DNA from: Trinickia dinghuensis
GTDB taxonomy: Bacteria > Pseudomonadota > Gammaproteobacteria > Burkholderiales > Burkholderiaceae
DNA length: 64,000 bases
Direction of reading: 5' to 3'
Assembly: GCF_003367175.1 (NCBI RefSeq)
Contig: NZ_QRGA01000009.1
Coordinates: forward strand, 1-64,000
Program-made: the position numbers and the translations under genes
The notes under the pieces: model-generated
What the model was told of the DNA's origin: nothing
Database searches by the model: none
The model's input: only the letters and a program-made list of their open reading frames with translations
In this document: positions 1-8,637 of the stretch, one piece after another
Layout of the letters: every line of letters starts with the position of its first letter
Numbering within the stretch: the first letter of the stretch is position 1

Positions 1-170
1 ACCTAGCGGTTCGAAGTACCTAGCAGTTCGAAGCACCTAGCGGTTCGAAGTACCTAGCAGTTCGAAGCACCTAGCGGTTCGAAGCACCTAGCGGTTCGAA
101 GTACCTAGCGGTTCGAAGTACCTAGCAGTTCGAAGCACCTAGCGGTTCGAAGTACCTAGCAGTTCGAAGC
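1..170. repeat. 17-bp tandem repeat, 10 intact copies (acctagcRgttcgaagY), truncated by window start; degenerate related sequence continues to about 340
   Basis: Direct reading: units at 1,18,35,52,69,86,103,120,137,154, differing only at position 8 (G/A) and position 17 (T/C). Confidence 0.97.
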
Positions 171-340
171 ACCTGGCGTCACGAGTACCTGATGGGTAGT
201 ACTGTAGTTGCAGCACGGCAGTAGGCAGGACCAGCAGCACCTCACCTCGGAATAGCAGCACCTAGCAGTTGCAGTAGCAGCACCCCTGGAAGTGGAAGCA
301 CCCCTGGCAGTAGATTCACCTCACCTCGAAGTTGCAGTAG

Positions 341-380
341 ACGGGCCCTGCCTCTTCCCTGGGTAGGGCCCTGCGTTTTT
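341..380 (+). terminator. Rho-independent-terminator-like hairpin downstream of the 17-bp array
   Basis: GGGCCCT (343-349) pairs with AGGGCCC (365-371), followed by TGCG and TTTTT (376-380). Confidence 0.6.
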
Positions 381-403
381 CCGCGCCATTCCCCACGGGC
401 CGC

Positions 404-1126
404 CTACTTCGATACGCTGATGCCGTACGCGCTATCGTTCGCCGTCACGGGACCAAACCGAAACGACGACTGCTCCCGCTTGGCCACATACATCGCCGCA
501 TCGGCAACGTCGATGAGCTGGCGTACATTCTTCACGCGATCCGGAAATGTGGCGATCCCGATGCTGAGGCCGATCTCGAATCGCCCGGCGTACTCGGCTT
601 GAGCGACCGCACGGACCTGCTCGATCAAACGGCGAGAAAGTGCCCGCAACTGCTCGTCATCGCCGTAATCGGTCAGCAAGACGACGAATTCGTCACCCCC
701 TACTCGCGCCAGCACATCTTCGCGCCGGACAGCGGCCGAAAGCCATTTGGCGAGCCGCCGCAAGAACACGTCGCCCGCAAGCAACTGCCGCATCGCCTGC
801 TCGACGTCGCGCGTTCCGCGCAAGTACGGCTGCAAATAGGCTGCGGAGCCTGTGAGGAGGTACCCGCGCTGCCCCGTCTCGGCGTCTTGCAGATCGTCGA
901 GTGCGCGGTTGGTCGTGCCCAACACCGTGAAGGCACGGTCTTCGAACACGCCGTCCTGGATGATGATGCGCGCCTCATAGACGAACGCCGCGGCGGCCGA
1001 CAACAAGCCGAGGACAAGCACGACATACAGCACGACGAAACGATTGCGATCGTTGCGTGCCGATCGAAACAGCCGCGCGGGCAAGGCTTTCTCCGGAAGA
1101 CGGGGTGTTTGATCAGATGGTTTCAA
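404..1126 (-). pseudogene. CHASE3-GGDEF protein with apparent in-frame internal deletion; probably not a functional diguanylate cyclase
   Basis: N-terminal TM plus CHASE3-like 'DAETGQRGYLLTG', then directly 'GDVFLRRLAKWLSAAVRREDVLARVGGDEFVVLL'; the first part of the GGDEF domain (LTGLxNR, DxDxFKxxND) is absent. Confidence 0.7.
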
Positions 1127-1171
1127 TGATAGTCGAGCATGACCGCCATATCACGTCCACGAGAATCCTGA

Positions 1172-2347
1172 TCAACCCGGCTGCTCCACCTGTTCGTCCG
1201 ACTCGCCGTGGGACGATGCCATCACGACGCAATCGCGGCCTAAGGCCTTTGCGGTGTAAAGCGCCGCATCCGCGCGCGCCAAGACACGTGCAAGCCTATC
1301 GCCCGGGCCGAACTCGTCCACGCCGGCGCTGAATGTGTACGGCGTTTGGCCGCACGGGTGCGCCGCGATCGCCAAGCGCAGACCGTTCATCAACTGCAAG
1401 GCTTCGGCCTCGCGCGTTGCGGGAAACAGCACGGCGAACTCCTCTCCTCCAAGACGGCCGAACAGATCGCCGGATCGCAGCGACTTCAACACCGTCGACG
1501 CAAAGTGCACCAGCGCGCAATCGCCGGCCGCATGACCGTGGCGATCGTTCACTGCCTTGAAGTTATCGAGGTCCAGTATCGCTAGAGCAAGGGGTGTTCC
1601 ACTCGCTTGCGAAGCCGCGACCGCCGCATCGGCGCGCTCCATGAATGCCCGCCGCACGAGCGATCCGGTCAATTCGTCGATCGTCGCGAGCCGCTCCATG
1701 CGCTCGGCTAGCCGATCGTGCGCAAGCATCACCATCCCGATCGACATGAACGGGAAGCTCAAAATGCCGAGCCCCAGGAAAGCGATGTTCAGCGGAGACG
1801 GGTCGAGAAAGGCAGTTTGATGATCCCACCCGAAGCCATATGCGATCGACCGCGCCAGATGCAGCAAGGCGCCGACGAGTGCGGCGATCCCGAGAAAGTA
1901 GTAGCTGTATTTCGGCCGATGGGCGGGCCGATAGCGCAGCGCCGTCCAACCGACCGCCGCGCGAATGTAGGCGAAGTACGCCGAAGTGACGAAGACGCTC
2001 GCGTCGAGATTGGGCCTGACGTAGATGAAGTACAGGAGCGCGATATAGACGGCGACGACTGCCGCATACTCCGGTGCCGTTGCCTTATTCCTGCCGAAGA
2101 ACTCGCGCGCGCCTTGCAAAATGGCGAAGCTGCCGAGCAAAAAGAGCCCATGCGCGAAAGCGATGCCGAGCCACGGCGGTACATGCGCTTTGTCGAGAAC
2201 CAGCCCGATCCCGACGGAAAAAATGCCATAGGCGGCGCACCAGCGCGCCACGCCTCGGACGTTCGCACGCAGCAGCGAGCCGAGCACCGCTGCGCTCATC
2301 ACGCAGGACATGAGCGCTATGCTCAAAAGCGCGACGGTGCTGGGCAT
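1172..2347 (-). CDS. Membrane diguanylate cyclase (GGEEF) with intact substrate and I-site motifs
   Basis: 391 aa; hydrophobic N-terminal half; 'DELTGS', 'DLDNFKAVNDRHGHAAGD', RSGD I-site 5 aa before GGEEF. Confidence 0.9.
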   Translation of the reverse strand: MPSTVALLSIALMSCVMSAAVLGSLLRANVRGVARWCAAYGIFSVGIGLVLDKAHVPPWLGIAFAHGLFLLGSFAILQGAREFFGRNKATAPEYAAVVAVYIALLYFIYVRPNLDASVFVTSAYFAYIRAAVGWTALRYRPAHRPKYSYYFLGIAALVGALLHLARSIAYGFGWDHQTAFLDPSPLNIAFLGLGILSFPFMSIGMVMLAHDRLAERMERLATIDELTGSLVRRAFMERADAAVAASQASGTPLALAILDLDNFKAVNDRHGHAAGDCALVHFASTVLKSLRSGDLFGRLGGEEFAVLFPATREAEALQLMNGLRLAIAAHPCGQTPYTFSAGVDEFGPGDRLARVLARADAALYTAKALGRDCVVMASSHGESDEQVEQPG

Positions 2348-2490
2348 GATTTAAGTTGGTTTGATGGTATCGATGGGCACGGGGTTAGAGCGCCCCGTAC
2401 CTCGCACGGCCGGCTTCCCCGTTTATGCCGCATATCGTATCGCACTCCATGGTCCGACTAAATGAAGTGTTGCAAAGCAACACCTCGATT

Positions 2491-2997
2491 CTATCGATTT
2501 CGTGTGCCCAGCACGGTTGCAATGGGCGGATTGGCTTCGAATTTAGCTCTACCTGTCGAGAAAAACGTCCGAACATTGCGAACGTTGGAAGATTGCGTAA
2601 AGAGCCGGCGCGCGAATTCGTCATACGAGCGCATGTCGGGCAATTCGACGATCACGACGAAGTCCGGCCCGGGCGACACCCGATAGCATTGCGTCACGGC
2701 GGCTTCGGCACAGACATAGGCTTCAAATGCGTCGTAATCCTCGACTGCCTGGCGATCGAGACTAACCTCGATGACGGCCGTGACCGTCGACGCAATTTTG
2801 GAGAAATCGAGCACGGCCACTTCCCGCTCGATAAGACCCGCCTCTTTCAGTTTGCGGACTCGTCGTAAGCACGTAGGTGCCGATGCGAGCGCTCTTTGAG
2901 CTAAGTCAATATTCGATAGCGAGGAATCTGCTTGCAGGATCGCCAAGATCCGCAAGTCGAGATCGTCCAAATCGAGTTCCTGCACCCCGGCCTCCAT
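2491..2997 (-). CDS. Lrp/AsnC family transcriptional regulator
   Basis: 'LDDLDLRILAILQADSSLSNIDLAQRALASAPTCLRRVRKLKEAGLI' HTH plus RAM-like C-terminus. Confidence 0.92.
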   Translation of the reverse strand: MEAGVQELDLDDLDLRILAILQADSSLSNIDLAQRALASAPTCLRRVRKLKEAGLIEREVAVLDFSKIASTVTAVIEVSLDRQAVEDYDAFEAYVCAEAAVTQCYRVSPGPDFVVIVELPDMRSYDEFARRLFTQSSNVRNVRTFFSTGRAKFEANPPIATVLGTRNR

Positions 2998-3021
2998 ACC
3001 GTCACCGGCGCCTTCGTTAAA

Positions 3022-3036
3022 TGAAATTTAATTTCA
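3022..3036. promoter_or_regulatory. 15-bp palindrome TGAAATT-T-AATTTCA in regulator/glmS intergenic region
   Basis: Perfect 7-bp arms; related copy TGAAAGAAAATTTCA at 3081-3095. Confidence 0.7.
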
Positions 3037-3159
3037 CATTGAATCATATCTCACGCTTCACTTCATTTTCTACTATTTTTTGAAAGAAAATTTCATTGCC
3101 ATCCCCTTACGATCGCCTCCATGGACCTGCAACGCGGGTCGCCCAACGGAGAGAACGAA

Positions 3160-4989
3160 ATGTGCGGAATCGTCGGCGCGGTCGCCCAGCGAAACGTCTT
3201 GCCTACTTTGGTCGACGGATTGAAGCGGCTCGAGTATCGGGGCTATGACTCTTGCGGCGTTGTGGCGTATCAGGATCGCAAGCTCGTGAGAGCACGCAGC
3301 GTCGAGCGCGTCGCCGCATTGCAAGCCGACGTCGCGGCGCTCGGGTTGTCGGGCTATACGGGAATCGCGCACACGCGGTGGGCGACGCACGGCGCGCCTA
3401 TTACGACGAATGCTCATCCGCACTTCTCGCCGAGCGACGACAACGCGCGCATCGCGCTGTCGCACAACGGCATCATCGAGAATTGCGACGAATTGCGAGT
3501 AGAACTCGAGCAGCACGGTTACGTATTCGCGAGCCAAACCGACAGCGAAACGATCGTCCATTTGATCGACCATCTTTACGACGGGGATTTGTTCGAGGCG
3601 GTGCGGCAAGCAGCGGGCCGGCTGTGCGGCAGCTACGCGATCGCCGTCATGTGCCGCGACGAACCGCATCGGATCGTCGGCGCGCGGGAGGGTATGCCAC
3701 TCGTCGTCGGTTTAGGCGACGGCGAAAACTTTTTGGCTTCGGATGCCATCGCTTTATCGAATGAAACGGATCGAATCGTCTACCTCGAAGACGGCGATGT
3801 CGTCGATATTCAACTGCATCGCCATTGGGTGGTCGACCGTGACGGCCATCGCGCCGAACGAGCCGTGCACATCGTCGCCGCACACAGCGGAGCGGCGGAC
3901 CTAGGCGGCTATCGTTACTACATGCAGAAGGAAATCTTCGAGCAGCCGCGCGCGGTGGCCGATACGCTGCTCGACGTGAATTCGATCATGCCGGAGCTTT
4001 TCGGCGACGGCGCTTGGCGTGTTTTCAACGGGATAGACTCCGTGCTGCTGCTCGCGTGCGGCGGCAGCTATCACGCCGCGCTGACGGCGAAGTATTGGAT
4101 CGAGAGCTTGGCGGGGTTGCCGGCCAGCGTGGAAATCGCCAGCGAGTTTCGCTACCGCGATAGCGTGGCCAATCCCAAGACGCTCGTCGTTGCCGTATCG
4201 CAGAGCGGGGAGACGGCGGACGTGCTGGGTGCCGTGCATGTCGCGAAGCGGCTCGGGATGGTCAATACGCTTGCGATCTGCAACGTGCCGACGAGTGCGC
4301 TCGTGCGCGAATGCGCGCTGAACTTCATGACGCGAGCCGGGATCGAGATTGGCGTGGCGTCGACCAAGGCGTTCACCACTCAACTCGTCGCACTGTTTCT
4401 TTTGACTTTGACGTTGGCGCAGATTCGAGGGCGGTTGAGCGACGAGGAGGAGCGCCGGCATCTGCATGCGTTGCGGCATTTGCCCGATGCGATGGGCAAG
4501 GTGCTGGCGCTCGAGCCGCAGATCATGGGGTGGTCGGAAACGCTCACTCGGAAGGAGAACATTCTGTTCCTTGGGCGCGGCATGCATTTTCCGATCGCGC
4601 TCGAAGGCGCGCTCAAGATGAAGGAGATTTCATATATCCATGCCGAAGCTTATGCGGCCGGAGAGCTTAAGCACGGGCCGCTGGCGCTGGTTAGCGATGA
4701 GATGCCCGTGGTTGCGGTTGCACCGAACGATCGGTTGCTGGAGAAGCTGCGGTCGAACATGCATGAGGTCAGCGCGCGCAACGGACGGCTGTTCGTGTTT
4801 GCCGATGTCGATTGCGGGTTGGTGTCCAGCCCGGGCGTGAGTGTGATTCGGCTCAATGAGTACTACGGGCCGCTATCGCCGATCCTGCATACCCTGCCCG
4901 TGCAATTGCTCGCGTTTCACGCGGCGCTGGCTAGGGGAACGGATATCGATAAGCCGAGGAATTTAGCCAAGTCGGTTACGGTGGAGTAA
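3160..4989 (+). CDS. glmS: Glutamine--fructose-6-phosphate aminotransferase (isomerizing)
   Basis: Starts [10 protein letters not shown] (catalytic Cys2 after Met removal) at 3160; GAT-II plus two SIS domains; C-terminus '[14 protein letters not shown]'. Confidence 0.95.
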   Translation: MCGIVGAVAQRNVLPTLVDGLKRLEYRGYDSCGVVAYQDRKLVRARSVERVAALQADVAALGLSGYTGIAHTRWATHGAPITTNAHPHFSPSDDNARIALSHNGIIENCDELRVELEQHGYVFASQTDSETIVHLIDHLYDGDLFEAVRQAAGRLCGSYAIAVMCRDEPHRIVGAREGMPLVVGLGDGENFLASDAIALSNETDRIVYLEDGDVVDIQLHRHWVVDRDGHRAERAVHIVAAHSGAADLGGYRYYMQKEIFEQPRAVADTLLDVNSIMPELFGDGAWRVFNGIDSVLLLACGGSYHAALTAKYWIESLAGLPASVEIASEFRYRDSVANPKTLVVAVSQSGETADVLGAVHVAKRLGMVNTLAICNVPTSALVRECALNFMTRAGIEIGVASTKAFTTQLVALFLLTLTLAQIRGRLSDEEERRHLHALRHLPDAMGKVLALEPQIMGWSETLTRKENILFLGRGMHFPIALEGALKMKEISYIHAEAYAAGELKHGPLALVSDEMPVVAVAPNDRLLEKLRSNMHEVSARNGRLFVFADVDCGLVSSPGVSVIRLNEYYGPLSPILHTLPVQLLAFHAALARGTDIDKPRNLAKSVTVE

Positions 4990-4997
4990 TAATCGGC

Positions 4998-5014
4998 GCC
5001 GCCAATTAGGCGGC
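4998..5014 (+). terminator. Hairpin after glmS (GCCGCC-AATTA-GGCGGC), no clear T-tract
   Basis: Perfect 6-bp stem a few bases after the stop codon. Confidence 0.4.
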
Positions 5015-5172
5015 TATGGTATTCGCCACTTCGGGGAGCACGGCCCTGCTCTTGCCGACTGACGCCGCGCATGCCCCCAATCTCACATTTGCGTTGCGTG
5101 CGCGGTCTCTTCCGGCATGTCGTGCGAAGCCCCAATTCAAACGAACGGCGGGATCGCAATGCGAACTGCCCT

Positions 5173-6534
5173 CTACAGCAGTTCCGGATCGACCTTGGGG
5201 ACCTTAGGCGCGAGCTTTAGCAAACGGTCGGCCTGCGTACAAATGAAATCCGATACACGACGCACCAAGTCCCTCTCGTCGCCGATATACACTTGAGACT
5301 GGGCCAGTTCAGGAGCAAACCGCTTGGCCGCGAGCGCCATTCGTGTCATCTCGCGCCCAACCAAAGCGGTATCCATTCCGATCCGCTTGGTGAGATCCGC
5401 TAACTCGAACGCAGTGACCTGCTCAAGAATGAAGGCATCGCCATAAGCCATCGCCATTTCCTGCTCGACGACATCGCTGCCGCCATACGCATTAATCGAC
5501 ACGAGATCATACATTGGCGCAGGCAAGAGACGCTTTCGTCTTACATAGAAAGAGACATTCTTTCCGTGCGCATCGCTATTCCCGATCAGCAGTTGCAAGA
5601 GCGCCCAGCGCAGCAAGAACGCCTTTGCGCTCGCGGGAGCTTCAAAGTGCTTTTCTAGCGAAAAGAGCTTCTCGAAGCTTACCCCCTCGCGAATGTTCGC
5701 GACGTGTTCCCCATGACCGAAGTTTCGTTCGTACTTGAAATGCGACGGCAAATCGAGCGCCTGGCAACCATCGATGATATGCAACCGGTCGACAGCAACG
5801 ATGCGTTCGGGATCGTCCAAATCGCGATGCACGATGCGATCGAAACGCTCGATAAGCAATATGGGTTCTGGAATGCGTCGAATCTGGACCCGCGAAACCG
5901 GCAAGCCCAGCGCCGCAGCCAACGTCATGCAAAAGTGTTCGTTGGCAACAAGGAATGGCGTATTCCGACCTCGCGATTCGGGCTTCAGGATATGGGTCGA
6001 ACTGAGCGTACCGTCGACCAGCGAAATCCGCCCTCCTTCCACCATCACTTGCAGTTTGTCCTGATAGCCTGCGATCGACAATCGCACTCTTCGGTCCCAA
6101 ACCGGAAACGGGATGGCATCTCGCTCGCGGATTCGCTGACTCAGTTCATCATTCGGAATTTCGCGGCGGATAGGTTCGGCTGGCCTATTGCAGCGATCCG
6201 TTGCGGCTTCGAACGGCAAGAAACTGAATGCACCGACGGGCTCCTGTCCAAGTACGCCGATGAGCCCGTACACATTGTTCTTCGATATCTGGTTGACCAC
6301 CGACGCGACCTCGAGCGCGCGACCTTCCGGCAGCAGGTTTTCGAGAAAGCGATGAACGGTACCGGAGGACGGGACCTCGCCCGAATGCAGGATATGCGGC
6401 GAGAGAGAAAAGGCGCCCTTCTTTTTCTGCCACACCGCGTCGTACGCGAAGCTGTATTGCCCTTGTAGAGGCTCGAAACCGAGCAGGCCAACTGCCTCGT
6501 TATTGGTCGACACACGCAGGAAATGCGCCATCAA
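5173..6534 (-). CDS. hipA: HipA family serine/threonine kinase toxin
   Basis: 453 aa; 'LLPEGRA', 'LSIAGYQDKLQV', 'LQLLIGNSDAHGKNVSF', 'PMYDLVSINAY'; overlaps hipB by 4 bp. Confidence 0.93.
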   Translation of the reverse strand: MMAHFLRVSTNNEAVGLLGFEPLQGQYSFAYDAVWQKKKGAFSLSPHILHSGEVPSSGTVHRFLENLLPEGRALEVASVVNQISKNNVYGLIGVLGQEPVGAFSFLPFEAATDRCNRPAEPIRREIPNDELSQRIRERDAIPFPVWDRRVRLSIAGYQDKLQVMVEGGRISLVDGTLSSTHILKPESRGRNTPFLVANEHFCMTLAAALGLPVSRVQIRRIPEPILLIERFDRIVHRDLDDPERIVAVDRLHIIDGCQALDLPSHFKYERNFGHGEHVANIREGVSFEKLFSLEKHFEAPASAKAFLLRWALLQLLIGNSDAHGKNVSFYVRRKRLLPAPMYDLVSINAYGGSDVVEQEMAMAYGDAFILEQVTAFELADLTKRIGMDTALVGREMTRMALAAKRFAPELAQSQVYIGDERDLVRRVSDFICTQADRLLKLAPKVPKVDPELL

Positions 6535-6830
6535 GCATTGTCCTCGGGCTGCGGCCGTAGCGCATCGACTGCATCTTCCGCTTCGCTGGGCGTTACGACG
6601 AGCAGCTTCAGACCGAGCCCGTTCAATACCTTGAATAGCTTTTCGAGCCCGACCGACTGTCCGTTCTCGATTTTGGACAGCACGTTATGTGTTACACCGA
6701 CCAGAGCCGACGCGTCATCGATGCGCAATTCGGAGCGCGCGCGCTGGTTGCGAACGATTCGCCCGAGGGCAGCTAGATCATCGGCGAGCGGACTCAAGGA
6801 AGCGTCAGAGCGCGGTAAGGTTCTAGCCAT
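6531..6830 (-). CDS. hipB: HipB-like XRE antitoxin/repressor
   Basis: 99 aa; 'LGRIVRNQRARSELRIDDASALVGVTHNVLSKIENGQSVGLEKLFKVLNGLGLKLLVV'. Confidence 0.92.
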   Translation of the reverse strand: MARTLPRSDASLSPLADDLAALGRIVRNQRARSELRIDDASALVGVTHNVLSKIENGQSVGLEKLFKVLNGLGLKLLVVTPSEAEDAVDALRPQPEDNA

Positions 6831-7001
6831 AGTTCAGATATTTCAACAACTATCGATCTCGGAGCAGCGACCGCTCCTTTGTTCAGAGATTTCAGCAATT
6901 ATAGATCCATGTTACCTTCAACGCAAATAGTTCATAAATTTCAACAACTATAGTCGCTGCATCCTATCTGAGAGGCATAGTTCACGTATTTCGACAATAA
7001 T
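6829..7001. promoter_or_regulatory. Four 25-bp inverted-repeat operator-like sites upstream of hipB
   Basis: atagttcagatatttcaacaactat (6829-6853), tttgttcagagatttcagcaattat (6878-6902), atagttcataaatttcaacaactat (6927-6951), atagttcacgtatttcgacaataat (6977-7001); starts 49/49/50 bp apart. Confidence 0.88.
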
Positions 7002-7035
7002 CGAGGCGCAATAGTCATAGTCGAGCATGCTGCCG

Positions 7036-7050
7036 GCGGGTACTACCCGC
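7036..7050. repeat. 15-bp palindrome GCGGGTA-C-TACCCGC
   Basis: Perfect 7-bp arms. Confidence 0.8.
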
Positions 7051-7201
7051 TGACCTGCGCATCGGAGCGGGGGCGTCCACGTCTTCATGGATCAGCCCGC
7101 TCCTCGCGAACGATGATCGCGAGACAGAACCGGATGAACATATCGACAGCGAGGTCGCATACGCAACTCGGCTGAAAGATCGCACCAGTCGGCTTTAATG
7201 C

Positions 7202-7717
7202 TTACGCTTGACCTTCGATCAAAAACTTCGTGCGGTCCTTGGCAGCCGCCAACCACGCCGGCGCGCGACCGCGACCGCTCCAGGTCGCGCCGCTCTTCGG
7301 ATCGGCATACTTGGCCGGCTGCTGCCCTTTGACGTAGTTGCCCGAACGCTTCGTCCCGCTCTTCGTGGAAGGAGCCGGCGACGAACTCACTGCACCGCCG
7401 TCGACTAAAAAGCGGTCGCGGTTCTTCGCGCTCGCAATCCAAGCCGGAGCACGGCCGCGTCCCGACCAAGTCGCACCCGTCTTTGGATTCTGGTACTTCA
7501 CCGCAGCCGCCGCAGTGCGAGCTACAGCCTTCCTACCGGCCTTCGCACCGCCCTTCTTGCCGCCGACATAAGCCTCGATATCCGCCACCGTTACCCCACT
7601 CTTCTTCATGAGGCCAACGATTCGGTCGAGCGTTGCCGTGGCCTGCCGAGCCTTGAGTGTTTCGGCCTGCTCTTGCAGGCGCTTGATCTTTGTCTGGATT
7701 GATTCCAACGTTGGCAT
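7202..7717 (-). CDS. H-NS-like nucleoid protein with two C-terminal DNA-binding domains
   Basis: 171 aa; 'YQNPKTGATWSGRGRAPAWIASAKNRDRFLV' and 'YADPKSGATWSGRGRAPAWLAAAKDRTKFLIEG' after an N-terminal coiled-coil-like segment. Confidence 0.9.
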   Translation of the reverse strand: MPTLESIQTKIKRLQEQAETLKARQATATLDRIVGLMKKSGVTVADIEAYVGGKKGGAKAGRKAVARTAAAAVKYQNPKTGATWSGRGRAPAWIASAKNRDRFLVDGGAVSSSPAPSTKSGTKRSGNYVKGQQPAKYADPKSGATWSGRGRAPAWLAAAKDRTKFLIEGQA

Positions 7718-7870
7718 GAGGTCCTCCCTTTATATAATTGGTCGGCACTATGCCACGACAGCCGGTGCTCCGCCAGCGGCGAGGGCAATTTCGGGCACTT
7801 TGACGCCCATTCGTTTCAAGACTTGGGGCCATCGGCTCATTGAAAGCCACTTGCGATTATCGATGTAGCG

Positions 7871-8404
7871 CTACACCTTAGCCCGGCCATTCAGCAAATG
7901 CAGTACCGTCTCGACCGCTGCCTCCGTCGTCTGCAAACTCGTATCGATCGACAACTCCGGCGCTAGCGGCGCTTCGTAAACATCGCCCACGCCGGTCAAA
8001 TTCGCAAGCTCGCCGGTTCGCGCCTTCTTATAGAGCCCTTTAGGATCCCGCCGCTCGCAAACCGCGAGCGGCGTCGAAACGAATACCTCGACGAACCGAG
8101 CGTCTCCGACTGTCTCCCGCGCCTTATCTCGATCGTCCCGGTAAGGAGAAACGAGCGCGGCGATCGCAACGACGCCGGCCGCATTGAGTTCTTTACACCT
8201 CACCGCCACACGTCGAATGTTTTCGCTTCGGTCTTCCCGCGAAAAGCCAAGATCGCGGCACAGCGTCTGCCGCACGACATCGCCGTCCAACACGTCGCAC
8301 ATCCTGCCTTGGGCAGTCAGCGCGGCAGCCAGCGCATGCGCAATCGTCGTCTTGCCCGCGGCGCTCAAACCCGTCAGCCAAATCGTGCAAGGAAAATGCT
8401 TCAT
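7871..8404 (-). CDS. cysC: Adenylyl-sulfate kinase
   Basis: 'IWLTGLSAAGKTTIAHAL', 'LDGDVVRQTLCRDLGFSREDRSENIRR', 'DPKGLYKKARTGEL'. Confidence 0.95.
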   Translation of the reverse strand: MKHFPCTIWLTGLSAAGKTTIAHALAAALTAQGRMCDVLDGDVVRQTLCRDLGFSREDRSENIRRVAVRCKELNAAGVVAIAALVSPYRDDRDKARETVGDARFVEVFVSTPLAVCERRDPKGLYKKARTGELANLTGVGDVYEAPLAPELSIDTSLQTTEAAVETVLHLLNGRAKV

Positions 8405-8637
8405 TTATTGCCTCGATGTCGATGCATTTCGCCGAGCACGCCGGCGCGAATCTTCCGCTAGCCCCGCGCTCAACTCGAGGGCCAGCCGCAAGGATAACGA
8501 CTAGCTTCGGCCAAATGGCGTTTTCCAGTACCCCGGAGCCACTGGACAACATTACTTACAAAAATATTGCATTGGCACGACAGAATACAGGGCCCGTCGC
8601 CGCAACGTATCGACGACAGCCCCGTCTACTTACCCCG

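Noticed and set aside
1-170. 17-bp array as CRISPR or repetitive protein coding
   Set aside because: Head-to-tail with no spacers; stops in all frames on both strands.
1-170. GGTTCGAA in the 17-bp unit resembling a tRNA T-loop
   Set aside because: No acceptor, D or anticodon arms; resemblance limited to 8 nt and absent from the A-variant units.
6829-7001. Possible mini-CRISPR (25-bp repeats, 24-25-bp gaps)
   Set aside because: Repeats are degenerate and internally palindromic, abut hipB, and no cas genes are nearby; operator array fits better.
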